From Nitrospira sp. BO4 (GTDB lineage: Bacteria > Nitrospirota > Nitrospiria > Nitrospirales > Nitrospiraceae): a stretch of 64,000 nucleotides of DNA. The notes under the pieces were generated by a model. The model had not been told where the DNA came from and ran no database searches. It saw nothing but the letters and a program-made list of their open reading frames with translations. The stretch is taken from contig JAMPUU010000012.1 of NCBI GenBank assembly GCA_030144965.1, forward strand, positions 655,996-719,995. Reading direction: 5' to 3'. The position numbers were made by a program, and so were the translations under genes. Below are positions 37,877 to 47,015 of this stretch, one piece after another; position 1 is the first letter of the stretch; each line of letters opens with the position of its first letter.

Positions 37877-38299
37877 ATGCCGCTGCTTCTCCTCTTGCTC
37901 CTACTCGCTCCTGTTTCTGTCTCCGCTAGAGACCTCGGAGAACTGAGCGCGAATCCTTACCAGCAGAATTCGACGGCCAATCCGTTCGGGCCGGGGAGTC
38001 CTTTTGCTCCGAACGGGATCAACAATCCATTCAGTCCTTACGGCAGCCTGTTCAGCAATCAATCGGCGACGAATCCCTTCGCGACCGACGCGCCAAGGCT
38101 CCATGACCAGCAGGGAAATTACCGTGGCAAGTTGAGCGCCAACCCGTACGATCCTGATTCAACCAGCAACCCCTACGGCCGGTACGGGTCTCCGTTTTCG
38201 CCCGATTCAATCAACAATCCTTACGGTGCGGGCAGTCCCTATCGCTCAGGTAGCCCCACCAATCCCTATGGCCGTGGCTTGAGAATCGAAGGACAGTGA
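37877..38299 (+). CDS. Secreted Asn-Pro-[Tyr/Phe] repeat protein
   Basis: 140 residues from ATG 37877, with AGGAGG 5 nt upstream. A signal peptide (MPLLLLLLLLAPVSVSA) is followed by about ten short repeats built on S-x-x-NP[YF]-G/x and NNP[YF] (SANPY, TANPF, INNPF, TSNPYGRYGSPF, INNPYGAGSPY). It has no cysteines and very few charged residues. The family was not recognised beyond this repeat. Likely exported and extended in shape. It stands alone between the R-M genes and the first 81-residue unit. Confidence 0.7.
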   Translation: MPLLLLLLLLAPVSVSARDLGELSANPYQQNSTANPFGPGSPFAPNGINNPFSPYGSLFSNQSATNPFATDAPRLHDQQGNYRGKLSANPYDPDSTSNPYGRYGSPFSPDSINNPYGAGSPYRSGSPTNPYGRGLRIEGQ

Positions 38300-38376
38300 G
38301 TGATCCGCTCACTCGTCTGCATGGGTCATCACGACCTGTTCCTCAATCCAAGTCGGTGGTCGATAGAGTTTTTCTT

Positions 38377-38573
38377 GGTCGCCACCGGCGACAGCCGACC
38401 GGCTTTCACCTACGAGGCGCATCGCTCGCGCCAGTCACCCCGTCACTCTCGCTGCGTGATCCTCTCCAGTCCGCCGGTTGCGGCCTCTGCCTGGTGTTTC
38501 CTCTGTGAACTGTACGGTGCCTCTCCTCTTCCCGTGAGAGAGTCACCTTCATTTCACACAAGGAGGAAACAAG
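38377..38573 (+). ncRNA. Structured 5' leader of unit A
   Basis: A ~197-nt segment, clearly similar to 49354-49549 and 50164-50358. Candidate stems kept in the copies are GGTCG/CGACC, GGCGC-ATCGCTC-GCGCC, GCCG-GTTG-CGGC, and a final GGTGCCTCTC...GAGAGAGTCACC hairpin ending 26 nt before the ATG. AAGGAGGAAAC follows. The leader is conserved although it is not coding. It could be a cis-regulatory RNA; comparison with the known radC RNA motif would be informative. Confidence 0.6.
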
Positions 38574-38819
38574 ATGGCGACCAACCAACAATCCAAACGA
38601 CCAGCAACGACGCTGCGATGTGGCAACATCAAGGCCACGATCTGGCAGAATGTCAGTGAGAAGGGGCCGTTCTTCGCAACAACCTTCTCCCGGCCGTTCA
38701 AGGATCAGTCCGGCGCCTGGCGCAACGGCACCTCGTTCGGTCTCAACGACCTGGAGGCGCTTATGAATGTCGCTTTTGAGGCAAAGGAGTGGATGACCGC
38801 TCATACCCTCAAACGCTGA
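38574..38819 (+). CDS. Conserved 81-residue protein, copy A
   Basis: Small protein of unknown function: MATNQQSKRPATTLRCGNIK start, a central ATIWQNVSEKGPFFATTFSR beta-rich stretch and the end EAKEWMTAHTLKR. It looks like one compact alpha/beta domain with no signal or membrane segment. Copies C (49550) and D (50359) differ by only a few residues; copy B (48930) is broken. Each intact copy has the same leader, a strong ribosome site and a terminator. Similar small proteins occur on mobile elements; no function is known to me. Confidence 0.85.
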   Translation: MATNQQSKRPATTLRCGNIKATIWQNVSEKGPFFATTFSRPFKDQSGAWRNGTSFGLNDLEALMNVAFEAKEWMTAHTLKR

Positions 38820-38829
38820 GCGGTATCAT

Positions 38830-38859
38830 AGGAAGCCTCCGGCCCCCGGGGGTTTCCTT
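38830..38859 (+). terminator. Terminator of unit A
   Basis: AGGAAGCCTCC and GGGGGTTTCCTT arms around a GC-rich loop, 10 bp after the stop. Copies B, C and D carry the same type of hairpin at the same place. Confidence 0.75.
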
Positions 38860-38931
38860 CACCTATGGTGATGATATAGAGGCTCAGTTAGTCGAACAGA
38901 GAAATATAACCAACTTGCTCCGCATTGGGTA

Positions 38932-39164
38932 CCGATCGGTTGGTGAAGCGACACAGGTAAAGCGTCATCCCGATCGGATGCGGCCAACGTATTGCTACGA
39001 ACCAGATAGCGGCCGCCCGGCATCGAAGGCTCGGTGCGCACTGTCGCCCACAGCCGACGCTGCCATAAATGGGGGTACGGATCTTTCAACTGACGTGTTT
39101 CTTGAAAAACTGTAGCCGGTCCCTGCAGCGTATATGCCGCGGTTTGAATGTCTCTGTTCGGCCA
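38932..39164 (+). repeat. 233-bp dispersed repeat, copy 1
   Basis: Highly similar, without length change, to 52871-53103. It begins near GATCGG and ends at GTTCGGCCA. Shared segments include ATGCGGCCAACGTA, GATAGCGGCCGCCCG and TTTCTTGAAAAACTGTAGCC. No coding potential is conserved between the copies. This copy ends where the integron-type cassette region begins. Confidence 0.8.
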
Positions 39165-39221
39165 CGAGCGGAAGTTCGGCATCAAGATCGCACCGCCGTA
39201 AAGCGGCCGTCAGCCGTGTCG

Positions 39222-39310
39222 CATTAACGTTTCCCGTAACCGGCCAGCGTAGGCCGAAGCGAACCGGCAAGCGACGCTTGCTAGCGGTCCGGTTCAGGCG
39301 ATGGTTAGGA
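39222..39310 (-). repeat. attC-like site after the HEPN cassette
   Basis: Read on the minus strand, this 89-bp element starts TCCTAAC and ends GTTAATG. Between them lies an imperfect palindrome (AAGCGTCGCTTGCCGG in its centre). It stands just behind the stop of the HEPN gene, where a cassette recombination site is expected. The outer boxes deviate from the RYYYAAC/GTTRRRY consensus, so it is a diverged attC. Confidence 0.55.
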
Positions 39311-39328
39311 CGCACTCTCGGTATGAGT

Positions 39329-40402
39329 CTAGAGCCGTTTGATGAGGCTTTTGATCCATGACATGCAGAACTCGATGGCCTGATCGATCTGGGGCGCCGT
39401 CATTGTCGGCATCGGGTCACTGCCGGGGCCGTGCCCATAGTCGTTGCGCACGCCATTGAAGAACGCCTGCAGAATGTGCCGCTCCCACGGGTCGATGAAA
39501 CGCCCGTTCGTCTTGCTTTCGAGGTGGTTCAGGTAGTCGGACGCGCCTTTCTCCTTGCCAGTTGTCCAGTTTTTCTCATTGCTGATGATCTTGATAGTGC
39601 TCTCGAGCGCCTTGCCAGCGTAAAACGCCGGATCACGGCCGCCCGTGTCGCGACCATCGATCGCCGTGGCCATGTCGGTGCTGACGTTCACCCATTTCTG
39701 GTCCTTCACGGCATCCCAGAACGGTTGCTCAATCTGCGCTTGCGTCAGCGAGTCGGTCGTGATTTGGATGTATCCATTGTGGTAGTGCAGCGGCATGCCA
39801 GCCTGCCTAAATCGCTCATTCAGTTCATGCACGTACCCTTGAAACGTCGTGTTGTTGTATATGTTGTTCTGCTTTACGCGGTCGACGTTCGACTGAAAAA
39901 TTCCTGGGATGCGCAGCCCAGTATTGCGCTTCGGTGCCGCATCCTGCAGGGCGGCGATGCGCAACTTGCCATCAAGCTGACTGTTAATGTACGTGATCTG
40001 TTGTTCTCGCTTGCGAAATGCGAGCTCTACAAAGCTCAACCTTCTCTTGACGAAGACGTCGGGGTCCTGGTCATCGCTGAACTTGTGGGTAATCCATTTC
40101 TCACAGACCGCATTCATTTCATACCAGCCTGAGTATGTATGCGGCCTGCCCATCAACTCGCCCTGATACGAGTAAAACCTTGCGGACAGCTCCTTGATGC
40201 CGAGTTCCATCGTCAGTTGGTCATGCAAGCTCGTCCAAGTGGCCTTCGCCATTTCGTCAACCTTCTTGTCATGCCCGTAATACGGAAAGAGCTGCTCATT
40301 AATGATTCTGTAAGCTTGGACGAACAGTGCTTGTTCGCGTGGTCCTACTGTATCGAACAGCGGCCGGTTCTCGTACCTACGAGCAAAGATGTCAGTAAGC
40401 AT
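39329..40402 (-). CDS. HEPN-type abortive-infection-like protein (integron cassette)
   Basis: 357 residues, soluble. The C-terminal domain carries RNDYGHG (Arg319, His324), the R-N-x3-H signature of HEPN RNase domains, in an AbiJ-like setting (FFNGVRNDYGHG). The N-terminal ~230 residues resemble no family I can name. Upstream lies a half attC (40461-40478) and downstream an attC-like site, so the gene is a mobile cassette transcribed on the minus strand. Anti-phage RNase action is inferred from the motif and location. Confidence 0.7.
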   Translation of the reverse strand: MLTDIFARRYENRPLFDTVGPREQALFVQAYRIINEQLFPYYGHDKKVDEMAKATWTSLHDQLTMELGIKELSARFYSYQGELMGRPHTYSGWYEMNAVCEKWITHKFSDDQDPDVFVKRRLSFVELAFRKREQQITYINSQLDGKLRIAALQDAAPKRNTGLRIPGIFQSNVDRVKQNNIYNNTTFQGYVHELNERFRQAGMPLHYHNGYIQITTDSLTQAQIEQPFWDAVKDQKWVNVSTDMATAIDGRDTGGRDPAFYAGKALESTIKIISNEKNWTTGKEKGASDYLNHLESKTNGRFIDPWERHILQAFFNGVRNDYGHGPGSDPMPTMTAPQIDQAIEFCMSWIKSLIKRL

Positions 40403-40460
40403 CTAGCGGCTCCGCATCCCACTCACGGAAGTCCGACGGCACATCCGTCCAGATCGTGCG

Positions 40461-40478
40461 GCCTAACAATGTTTAGGC
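40461..40478 (-). repeat. Truncated attC remnant at cassette start
   Basis: GCCTAAC-AATG-TTTAGGC: the outer and inner box pair of an integron attC with the other half missing. The same form occurs at 57619-57636 before the SEFIR cassette. Confidence 0.6.
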
Positions 40479-40603
40479 GGATCCATGCAAAACCAGGATC
40501 TGCCATTTTCTGTCCATCTAACACGCCACCGGGGTTTGCGAACAATATCCCATCATTGAATGTGGTGCAATGAGTTGCGACCCATCCACCATGTATCAGG
40601 GGT

Positions 40604-40690
40604 TCTTATGCGGATCGGTGTAAGCCGCCCCTTCCGGTAGCGGTCAGTCGTGTACTTCTGCTTTGGGTCGTCTGCAGCCGTTCAGAACAG
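40604..40690 (+). repeat. Dispersed cassette-flank repeat, copy 1
   Basis: TTCTTATGCGGATCGGTGTA through GGTAGCGGTCAGTCGTGT and CTTTGGGTCG is similar to 57751-57890. Both copies lie beyond the start of a cassette group, after a truncated attC. Confidence 0.65.
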
Positions 40691-40763
40691 CGAGAAAGCC
40701 TGAACGCAGTGCCCATCTTTGCCCGATTCCGGGAGGCGGTCAGGACACGAAGCATGAAAGCAG

Positions 40764-40982
40764 ATGCTGGCAGATATCGCCTACCGAAAAAGTCCCTTAC
40801 TCGCAGCAGTCGAATCGTCCCACGCCGTAACCGCCTTTATGGGCATAGTACGGATGAGCGTAGGCGTTATGAGGATTATCTATCGGGCGGAAAGGCGCTC
40901 CACACTCATTGAGCCGGACAGTCTCTTTATGATCGTGAACTACGTAGTGGAGATCTGGCTCCTTTTCCGCTTAGGCCGTTAG
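40764..40982 (+). pseudogene. Remnant of a sodium/calcium antiporter C-terminus
   Basis: 72 codons reading MLADIAYRKSPLLAAVESSH and IYRAERRSTLIEPDSLFMIV, which resembles the last two helices of YrbG-type cation antiporters. The rest of the gene is absent. No ribosome site. Call is by pattern only. Confidence 0.45.
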
Positions 40983-40998
40983 AAACATACGGGTGTCG

Positions 40999-41573
40999 TG
41001 CCCCACTTAAGATTTGGACAGGTCGCGTAAGCGAGGGAGGACGACATGGACACCATGACGAAACCTGTCCAGAATGGGCGTGGTCGCCGCCGGCGATGGA
41101 GTAGTGAGCAGAAGCGGACGGTGTTACAGGATCGCCACAAAGGTACGCCGTGGAACACCTCGGACAGTCGCAATCATAGGGTGACCTCCTCTTAGAGTGA
41201 ATGGCCTCATGCATTCTAGGGAAGATCTGAACAACGGACAGCGCTGCTTCCGCTTATACTATGGGCCGGAGTACACGTCGCACCGATTCAGGCCGTTCGT
41301 CCGGGCGATGGGACTGATCCCGTGTCACACGCCTCGGCGGAGTCCCGAGTCAAACGGCCTCGCCGAGGCCTTCTTTGGCAGCTTCAAACGGGATTATGTG
41401 TATCAAGCCTGCTTGGAGACGTTAGCAGATGTGGCGCAGCAGCTGCCGGGGTGGATCGAACACTACAATCACCAGGCTCCGCACAGCGCACTGAAGATGC
41501 GGTCCCCGGCCGAGTGCTATGCCGAGTGGGTCCTCGTAACCAAGAACCTACCTGTCCAAAATTAGGTGGGGCA
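40999..41573 (+). mobile_element. Internally deleted IS3-family element
   Basis: Terminal inverted repeats TGCCCCACTTAAGATTTGGACAGG-like (IRL 40999-41022) and its inverted partner at 41551-41573 are clear. Only ~575 bp lie between the ends, against ~1.2-1.4 kb for intact members. The start of orfA (MDTMTKPVQNGRGRRRRWSS) and the end of orfB remain; the middle is lost. It cannot move by itself. Confidence 0.8.
41197..41565 (+). pseudogene. IS3 transposase (OrfB) C-terminal remnant
   Basis: The last ~110 residues of an rve-type integrase core: YYGPEYTSHRFRPFVRAMGL, the second catalytic Asp region lost, PESNGLAEAFFGSFKRDYVY with the catalytic Glu, and HYNHQAPHSALKMRSPAECY. The N-terminal part was deleted with the IS centre. 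Confidence 0.85.
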
Positions 41574-41581
41574 GAACACGC

Positions 41582-42403
41582 CTAATTAAGTCGTAGACGA
41601 CTGCGTTTTATGTCAAGAATTTCAGAGTCCTTTAGTCCTTTGGGGTAGAGAGCAAAATCCCAAGATCCATAAATCGGGTTTGGGATCAGAAACCAAACCT
41701 TCCCCCACTTATCGGCATATTGCTCCGCAATCTGTTGACGGTGAGCAAGGGCATTGTCTCCAAGACTGACAAAATCGCCAAGATCGTCCCCGATGAGCAA
41801 TAGAATGCGGTACTTCTTCGCTAGAAAAATGCGCCTGTCCTTTTTATCCGATGGCCAATTGTATGGTGGCTCTCCACTCGAGAGAACGGTGTCAAGGTCG
41901 ATGGGCAGGGAGATAGAAAGTTTTTGCAAATTTCTCCGCGTGTCTGCCTCCTCGTCCGCGTAACGGTTTGTTACAAAAAACACGGTCACACCGCGGTTCT
42001 GTGCGTGTCTGATAAACTCCAAGGCACCCGGTAAAGCTGGAGCCTCGGCGCGGAATGTCCAATTTTTAAATTCTCCTCTATCGAAGGGTTTTCGCGCGAG
42101 GATGAAGCTTGCTTCCAATGGTGTGTTGTCAAGAACCGTCTCGTCGAGGTCCATGATGATGGCCGGCGGTAAATCCGCGAAGGGTTTCTCCTGCTCGACA
42201 GCGGCGGACCACGTGGTGTCACGACTATTGAGGGCCCTATCCAATGCCAGTTCTGCGGCGCGATACTGCTGTTGCGCAAGGATGCGGTACTCGGCAGATG
42301 TTTGCATCCACAGGACGGCATGTAACCGCTCGTGTGTATCTCGCGAACTCGCACAGCCGATGGACGAAAAGAATGCGAACAGGAGGATCCAAGAACTCTT
42401 CAT
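41582..42403 (-). CDS. Class B/C acid phosphatase lipoprotein (e(P4) type)
   Basis: 273 residues with a lipobox (SSIGC, Cys17) and the HAD signature DLDETVLDN near residue 85, then VFFVTNR and GDDLGDF. Lipoprotein e(P4)-type enzymes dephosphorylate nucleotides and other phosphomonoesters in the periplasm. The stop lies 9 bp beyond the IS3 remnant. It follows the large lipoprotein gene by 15 bp on the same strand and may be co-transcribed with it. Confidence 0.88.
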   Translation of the reverse strand: MKSSWILLFAFFSSIGCASSRDTHERLHAVLWMQTSAEYRILAQQQYRAAELALDRALNSRDTTWSAAVEQEKPFADLPPAIIMDLDETVLDNTPLEASFILARKPFDRGEFKNWTFRAEAPALPGALEFIRHAQNRGVTVFFVTNRYADEEADTRRNLQKLSISLPIDLDTVLSSGEPPYNWPSDKKDRRIFLAKKYRILLLIGDDLGDFVSLGDNALAHRQQIAEQYADKWGKVWFLIPNPIYGSWDFALYPKGLKDSEILDIKRSRLRLN

Positions 42404-42418
42404 CTTTTTTGCTTGGCG

Positions 42419-44545
42419 TTAATTCTTTACAACTTCCAGCTCGATAGGAGGATGGTCCCCTCCAACGGGTTTACCCGCACTCTTGGCCAAGGCCCTAAGC
42501 GTGACTTTCTTCGCGGTATGGAGGTTCCCAACTGTTAACAAAAGAGTCCCGTCCTCGGTTACTGTGACTTTGCCCAGCTTATCTGGCAAGGTTTGAGCAG
42601 GGGCATCACTAAGCTTCTCAAATTGAGCCTTCTTCAGGACTCCGCCTTCAACCGAGATCTCAACTAAGTCCGCTACACGTTTGTCGGCGACTTTCGCAAA
42701 CTCAATGTAGATCTTCGCCTCATTCTCATTCTTCTGTCCTTGGGCGAGCCAATCTGCTGTCTTTCTCATTGAGAACGCCGGTTTCTCGGGCTCGGATGAC
42801 TTCTGATAATACACACTCGGATAGATATGTGATGTGACTCCGGAAGCCACACCTTCCCATCGGCTATTGCCCTGTTCAGAATAAACTCCCACCGTCGATC
42901 CGGTTAGTTTTGTGCCATTCACACGAAGCTTTCCGATTTTCCATGCGACTAACGAGGGAAATTTGACTGTTGCATTTGATCCATTCGGTCCCGGTGTTAC
43001 AGTTCCAGCTATATCCATATGCCCTTCTTCCAACTGGAGAGTCAATGTGGCTCCCAGTGGAACGATGTTTAACCCCACACCGCCGACCAGCGTTGCCTGG
43101 GTCGCTGTCTTGCCGTCGTCCACAAGAAAAATCGTTTGATTATCCTTAGGCAACTCGATCGTACGAGAATTCGGCAATTGAAATCTCACACCGGCATAAT
43201 GACTGTTGTCCATGGAATCTGCAATATCCATCCATAGGTCGCGCTCGAACCTGCCGATGTATTCGTACCAGCCAGCCTCCTTAGGGTCTTTTAAATAATT
43301 GTGAAATTTATCAAAGTCATTCATCCAGACTATTTCAAGGAAGGCCTGCGTGCACGGAACTTTCCTGCTGGGATCAGCGACATCCGTGCACTTCCTGTTC
43401 CGATCAAAGTCAATCTTCTTATCACTGGGAACAAACTCTTGAACGAGATCCGCAACGGCCTCCTGTCGATCATGACGACCCTGATGCTTCATCTCCTCAC
43501 CAGTGGAAGCCGATCGGGCTGTCGTGCGCGCCACTACGCGCACTTCATTCGTTTTTTCTCCTATGAATTCGGAAGGAACCATCAAAACCAGTGTGACATT
43601 ATGCGTTCGGGGGATGGTTGTATATTCGGTCTTGCCTTCGCGTACAGCACCGAACCTAGCTGCGATCGTATTATTTGTGACGCGACCGACGGTGAAGAGA
43701 CTATTCAGTTCGCTGAAAACTTCGTTCCGATAATCCTCTTTAAGACGGTCGACCCCGGCCGCACCGCCAATCCCAGACTTCATAAAGGTCACGGCAACCG
43801 ATAACTGTCGAATAATATCGTGGGCCCGCGAAGTCAGCATACCCTCAAGATTGTCGGTGACAAGCAACGGAAGAACATAGGCCGCGTAAGTTTTATCTTT
43901 GTCTTTGGGAAAGAATCCGATTTTTGTATAGAGATCGTATCCCTGATCCCGGGTGAAGGGCACGGACCCGACCTGCAGACGCACGATGTACGGTTTCATA
44001 TTGTGCCGCAAGGCCGCATCTGTAACATACCGATTCAAAAGTTTGACTTCCTGGTAAAGCGCTGTGGCGGCCGTATACTCAAGAATGGGGTCCTTCGCCA
44101 GCCGACGATCAGCTTCGGCAGCACCCGCCAAGTCTTTAAGGGCCCTGTCGCTTCCCGGCGCCTTGCCGGCCTGCGGGACTTCGCCGGGAGTCTTTTTCTC
44201 GACTTTCTCCTCCTTCGTCGAGGTCTCTTCATCGGTAATGGTGGTTGTGCGCGTCAAACTCTCGGAGGACTGAGGAAGACCCAGGCGAGCGGTAAGCCCC
44301 AAGGAATCAATTAATTTTTCCTCCAAGATACCGGTACGTGGGATGACCTTGCTGAGCGCTTCCTGGGCAGACAAGGGAAAGTTCGCGGTCAGGTCCGCCA
44401 CATATTCTTCCCATGGTGCGACCATCGTAACCGCGATATTCACGGTCCCATAAGATGGCGGATCGTACCATTTTTTAAAGTATGCGCAGCCGCTGAGTGT
44501 CAGAAAGAGTATTGCGGCAGCACAGAAGCGTTGCCTCGGTTTCAT
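42419..44545 (-). CDS. Large lipoprotein of unknown function
   Basis: 708 residues with a lipoprotein signal (LFLTLSGCAYF, Cys20). A helical N-terminal half contains a charged low-complexity stretch (TTITDEETSTKEEKVEKKTP). The C-terminal ~250 residues are beta-rich with repeated T-V-T/G-T patterns, like stacked Ig or carbohydrate-binding modules. No family was recognised. It is anchored in the outer membrane or periplasm by its lipid. The acid phosphatase gene follows. Confidence 0.7.
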   Translation of the reverse strand: MKPRQRFCAAAILFLTLSGCAYFKKWYDPPSYGTVNIAVTMVAPWEEYVADLTANFPLSAQEALSKVIPRTGILEEKLIDSLGLTARLGLPQSSESLTRTTTITDEETSTKEEKVEKKTPGEVPQAGKAPGSDRALKDLAGAAEADRRLAKDPILEYTAATALYQEVKLLNRYVTDAALRHNMKPYIVRLQVGSVPFTRDQGYDLYTKIGFFPKDKDKTYAAYVLPLLVTDNLEGMLTSRAHDIIRQLSVAVTFMKSGIGGAAGVDRLKEDYRNEVFSELNSLFTVGRVTNNTIAARFGAVREGKTEYTTIPRTHNVTLVLMVPSEFIGEKTNEVRVVARTTARSASTGEEMKHQGRHDRQEAVADLVQEFVPSDKKIDFDRNRKCTDVADPSRKVPCTQAFLEIVWMNDFDKFHNYLKDPKEAGWYEYIGRFERDLWMDIADSMDNSHYAGVRFQLPNSRTIELPKDNQTIFLVDDGKTATQATLVGGVGLNIVPLGATLTLQLEEGHMDIAGTVTPGPNGSNATVKFPSLVAWKIGKLRVNGTKLTGSTVGVYSEQGNSRWEGVASGVTSHIYPSVYYQKSSEPEKPAFSMRKTADWLAQGQKNENEAKIYIEFAKVADKRVADLVEISVEGGVLKKAQFEKLSDAPAQTLPDKLGKVTVTEDGTLLLTVGNLHTAKKVTLRALAKSAGKPVGGDHPPIELEVVKN

Positions 44546-44617
44546 GACAGCCTCCTACAAAACAATGTGGCGCTAACTCATGCGCATTCTTAGAGATAAA
44601 GTTCGGTTGAAATGAAC

Positions 44618-45601
44618 TTATATCTTACAGTCGAAAAACGACTTGTTCAGATAATCGCATTTGATGCGTCCGCCGGAAGTCTTCTCTAGACGATCCGTCA
44701 GCCGTTGGATCTTAGTCATGTGATCCCTGGGGGCACCAGCGGGAGCCTGCATGGGGTCACCCATTTGTGACTGGGGTTCGAGCTGAGTGGCCGGCGCACC
44801 GACATTTGCGTTAAGCGCCTTGTTCATCTGTTTCCGGGTGATGATGCGCCCGTAGTCCGCTGGGGACGCCCCGTCTTCCTCCGCACACATATCCCAGATG
44901 GCTTCAAACCGTGTCTCCAGATGCACAGTGTTGCCATTTTTCCTTGTGACAAGAAAGTCTGGATGGGCGAAGTCAAACCCTTCAACATCAATAATCCCGA
45001 CGAGGACGCCCTTGCTGTTCCTATGCAACTCACCGTGTTCAACAGCTCGTACTGCTGAGCCTGGTTCAGATACTCTTCCCACAGATTGTACGGGTCGGGG
45101 ATCCCGAAGCCCTTGGCCGAGCGACACGCCCCTCACGAGAGGATGAGCGGCGAGCTTGCTGAGTTTCGACAAAGGAACTGTCGCTCTCGAAAGCCTGCCT
45201 CTGCTGGCTGACTCTGTAATGCCTAGAGATTTCGGAAGAGGACCCGTTCCATATTTTGAGATGAACACGTTGGCAGAAACTTTGGACGTGATCGCCTTGA
45301 TATTCCCTTTGGCCGGAGGACGCTTCGGCCTCGCGCTGCGCGGCACCCCATTGGCCGACCGCGCTGACTCAGCTGCTTCAATTATCTCCATTGAATACTG
45401 GCGCTTCCCTAACGGATAGGTGGATACAACCGACAATGCATCGCAACGCTCTGCGCGCACAACGTTCACATCGGTATCCCCATTGGCAATGATGCGAAGT
45501 TTGGGATCGCACTTTTGGAAACCGGGACCCAGCATATGAGACTTAGACTTTGTTCTGTTGACCATGGTGTGACACCGAATGATCGGTCGTTGGATGGACA
45601 T
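44618..45601 (-). pseudogene. Truncated subtilisin-like (S8) protease
   Basis: 327 residues. GVLVGIIDVEGFDFAHPDFL near residue 209 is the S8 strand that carries the catalytic Asp. The frame continues to ELEPQSQM-like QLEPQSQM. In relatives the His motif (GSHGTHVA) follows here, but this chain runs into an unrelated tail ending DCKI. His and Ser parts are missing, so it is inactive as a protease unless it has another role. Confidence 0.6.
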
Positions 45602-46238
45602 TGCGATGGCAAAAGTAGGTGGCAGCTTGGCTTTGGATACTAAGAATTGTGTTCTGTACCGGTGAACATCGCATGGCGCTCCTTTATCTTATTTTATATT
45701 CCTTGGCACCTGGCGAACTCGCCATTGATCCTTTCACGTTTCGGACATGCCGTGAACAGGCGGGATGGGCTGTTGGTTCCGACAGTGGAATTGATGGCCG
45801 ACATGCCTTTCCCTTTGTACCTATGTATAGGCTGTCGCGTTCACCTGTACATGGGCACATTAACCTCACTGATTGAGCAGAATGTTAACTAGCTATTAGC
45901 TACTGTATAGTGATGCCTATAAGGCATCCCTTGACACTTTGAAACAGGTCATCGGGCCTACGTCAATTGAGCTCGACAATCACAGACTCTGCAAAGCGCG
46001 TTGGGAAACGCGGTTCCCAGCCCAGTGGACGCATGATTGGTCAAGAACCAGTCGCGTGAACCTGCGTCCAAACTACTGGCGATGTACATGCAAAGATTGG
46101 AAGAGCCGTTCCCGGTTTCTGAGAAATGGAAAGCAAACTGACATTTGGTATAAACTTTATAAACTCTTGTCTGAGTACATAAACCAAGGCATTCTGATAC
46201 AATGTACTTATACGCTTATCTGACCGAAGGAGTTACAA
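45602..46238. other. Gene-free AT-rich stretch
   Basis: About 640 bp between the S8 remnant and pepE. Frames such as 45939-46223 lack ribosome sites and recognisable content. The only clear signal is the pepE ribosome site at the right end. Confidence 0.5.
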
Positions 46239-47015
46239 ATGTCAAAGAGCAGAGTTCTCCTTATAAGCAACTCGCGCCAAGGAGACAATCCATACTTGGG
46301 GCATGCAGAGAGTTCTATAAAGGCTTTTCTTGGGAAGCAGGTTCAGGAAGCGTTGTTTATCCCATGGGCTTCGGTAGTAGTCTCATATGAGGAGTATACG
46401 AACAAAGTGATGACACGATTTGGCGAATTTGGCATTGGGATGAAGTCCATACATCAATTCCCCGATCCAGTTCAAGCGATCGAATGCTCTCAAGCCATTG
46501 TGGTGGGAGGTGGAAACACCTTTAAACTATTGTATGAATTACAAGAATCGAGGGTTTCGAACGTTATTCGGAGAAAGGTCGAAAATGGTACCCCTTACAT
46601 AGGCTGGAGCGCAGGGGCAAACATCGCTGGTCCAACTATAATGACTACGAACGACATGCCAGTAGTATGGCCAAAATCAGTAGAGGCTCTTAATCTTGTA
46701 CCGTTCCAAATCAATCCGCATTACACCGATGCTGTGCCTCCTGGGTTTAGCGGAGAAACAAGAAAGGAGCGAATTACTGAATTCACCTTGCTTCACCAGA
46801 AAACCTATGTAGTTGGCATGCGCGAAGGGGCCATCATCACGATAGGTGAAGGTGCTGCCCGGTTAGAAGGAGAATCTACAAAGATATTCTTGAACGGGAA
46901 GCCTCCGATGGAGTATAAACCTGGCGATCCTCTAGAATTTCTCCTAACCGGTGAAGACCTATGGAGAGATGTATTGAAATCGTATCCAAAACCTGGCAAG
47001 AAGGTCCTATCCTAG
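46239..47015 (+). CDS. pepE: Peptidase E (alpha-aspartyl dipeptidase)
   Basis: 258 residues of MEROPS family S51: MSKSRVLLISNSRQGDNPYL start, VVGGGNTFKLLYEL, the nucleophile motif GWSAGANIAGPT and NPHYTDAVPPGFSGETR with the conserved His. It cleaves N-terminal Asp-Xaa dipeptides in the cytoplasm. GAAGGAG stands 8 nt before the ATG. Base composition here is visibly more AT-rich than in the core genes. The next gene starts inside its 3' end. Confidence 0.92.
   Translation: MSKSRVLLISNSRQGDNPYLGHAESSIKAFLGKQVQEALFIPWASVVVSYEEYTNKVMTRFGEFGIGMKSIHQFPDPVQAIECSQAIVVGGGNTFKLLYELQESRVSNVIRRKVENGTPYIGWSAGANIAGPTIMTTNDMPVVWPKSVEALNLVPFQINPHYTDAVPPGFSGETRKERITEFTLLHQKTYVVGMREGAIITIGEGAARLEGESTKIFLNGKPPMEYKPGDPLEFLLTGEDLWRDVLKSYPKPGKKVLS

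Noticed and set aside
45939..46223. 94-codon frame before pepE
   Set aside because: No ribosome site, no family pattern, and it overlaps the pepE ribosome-binding region.
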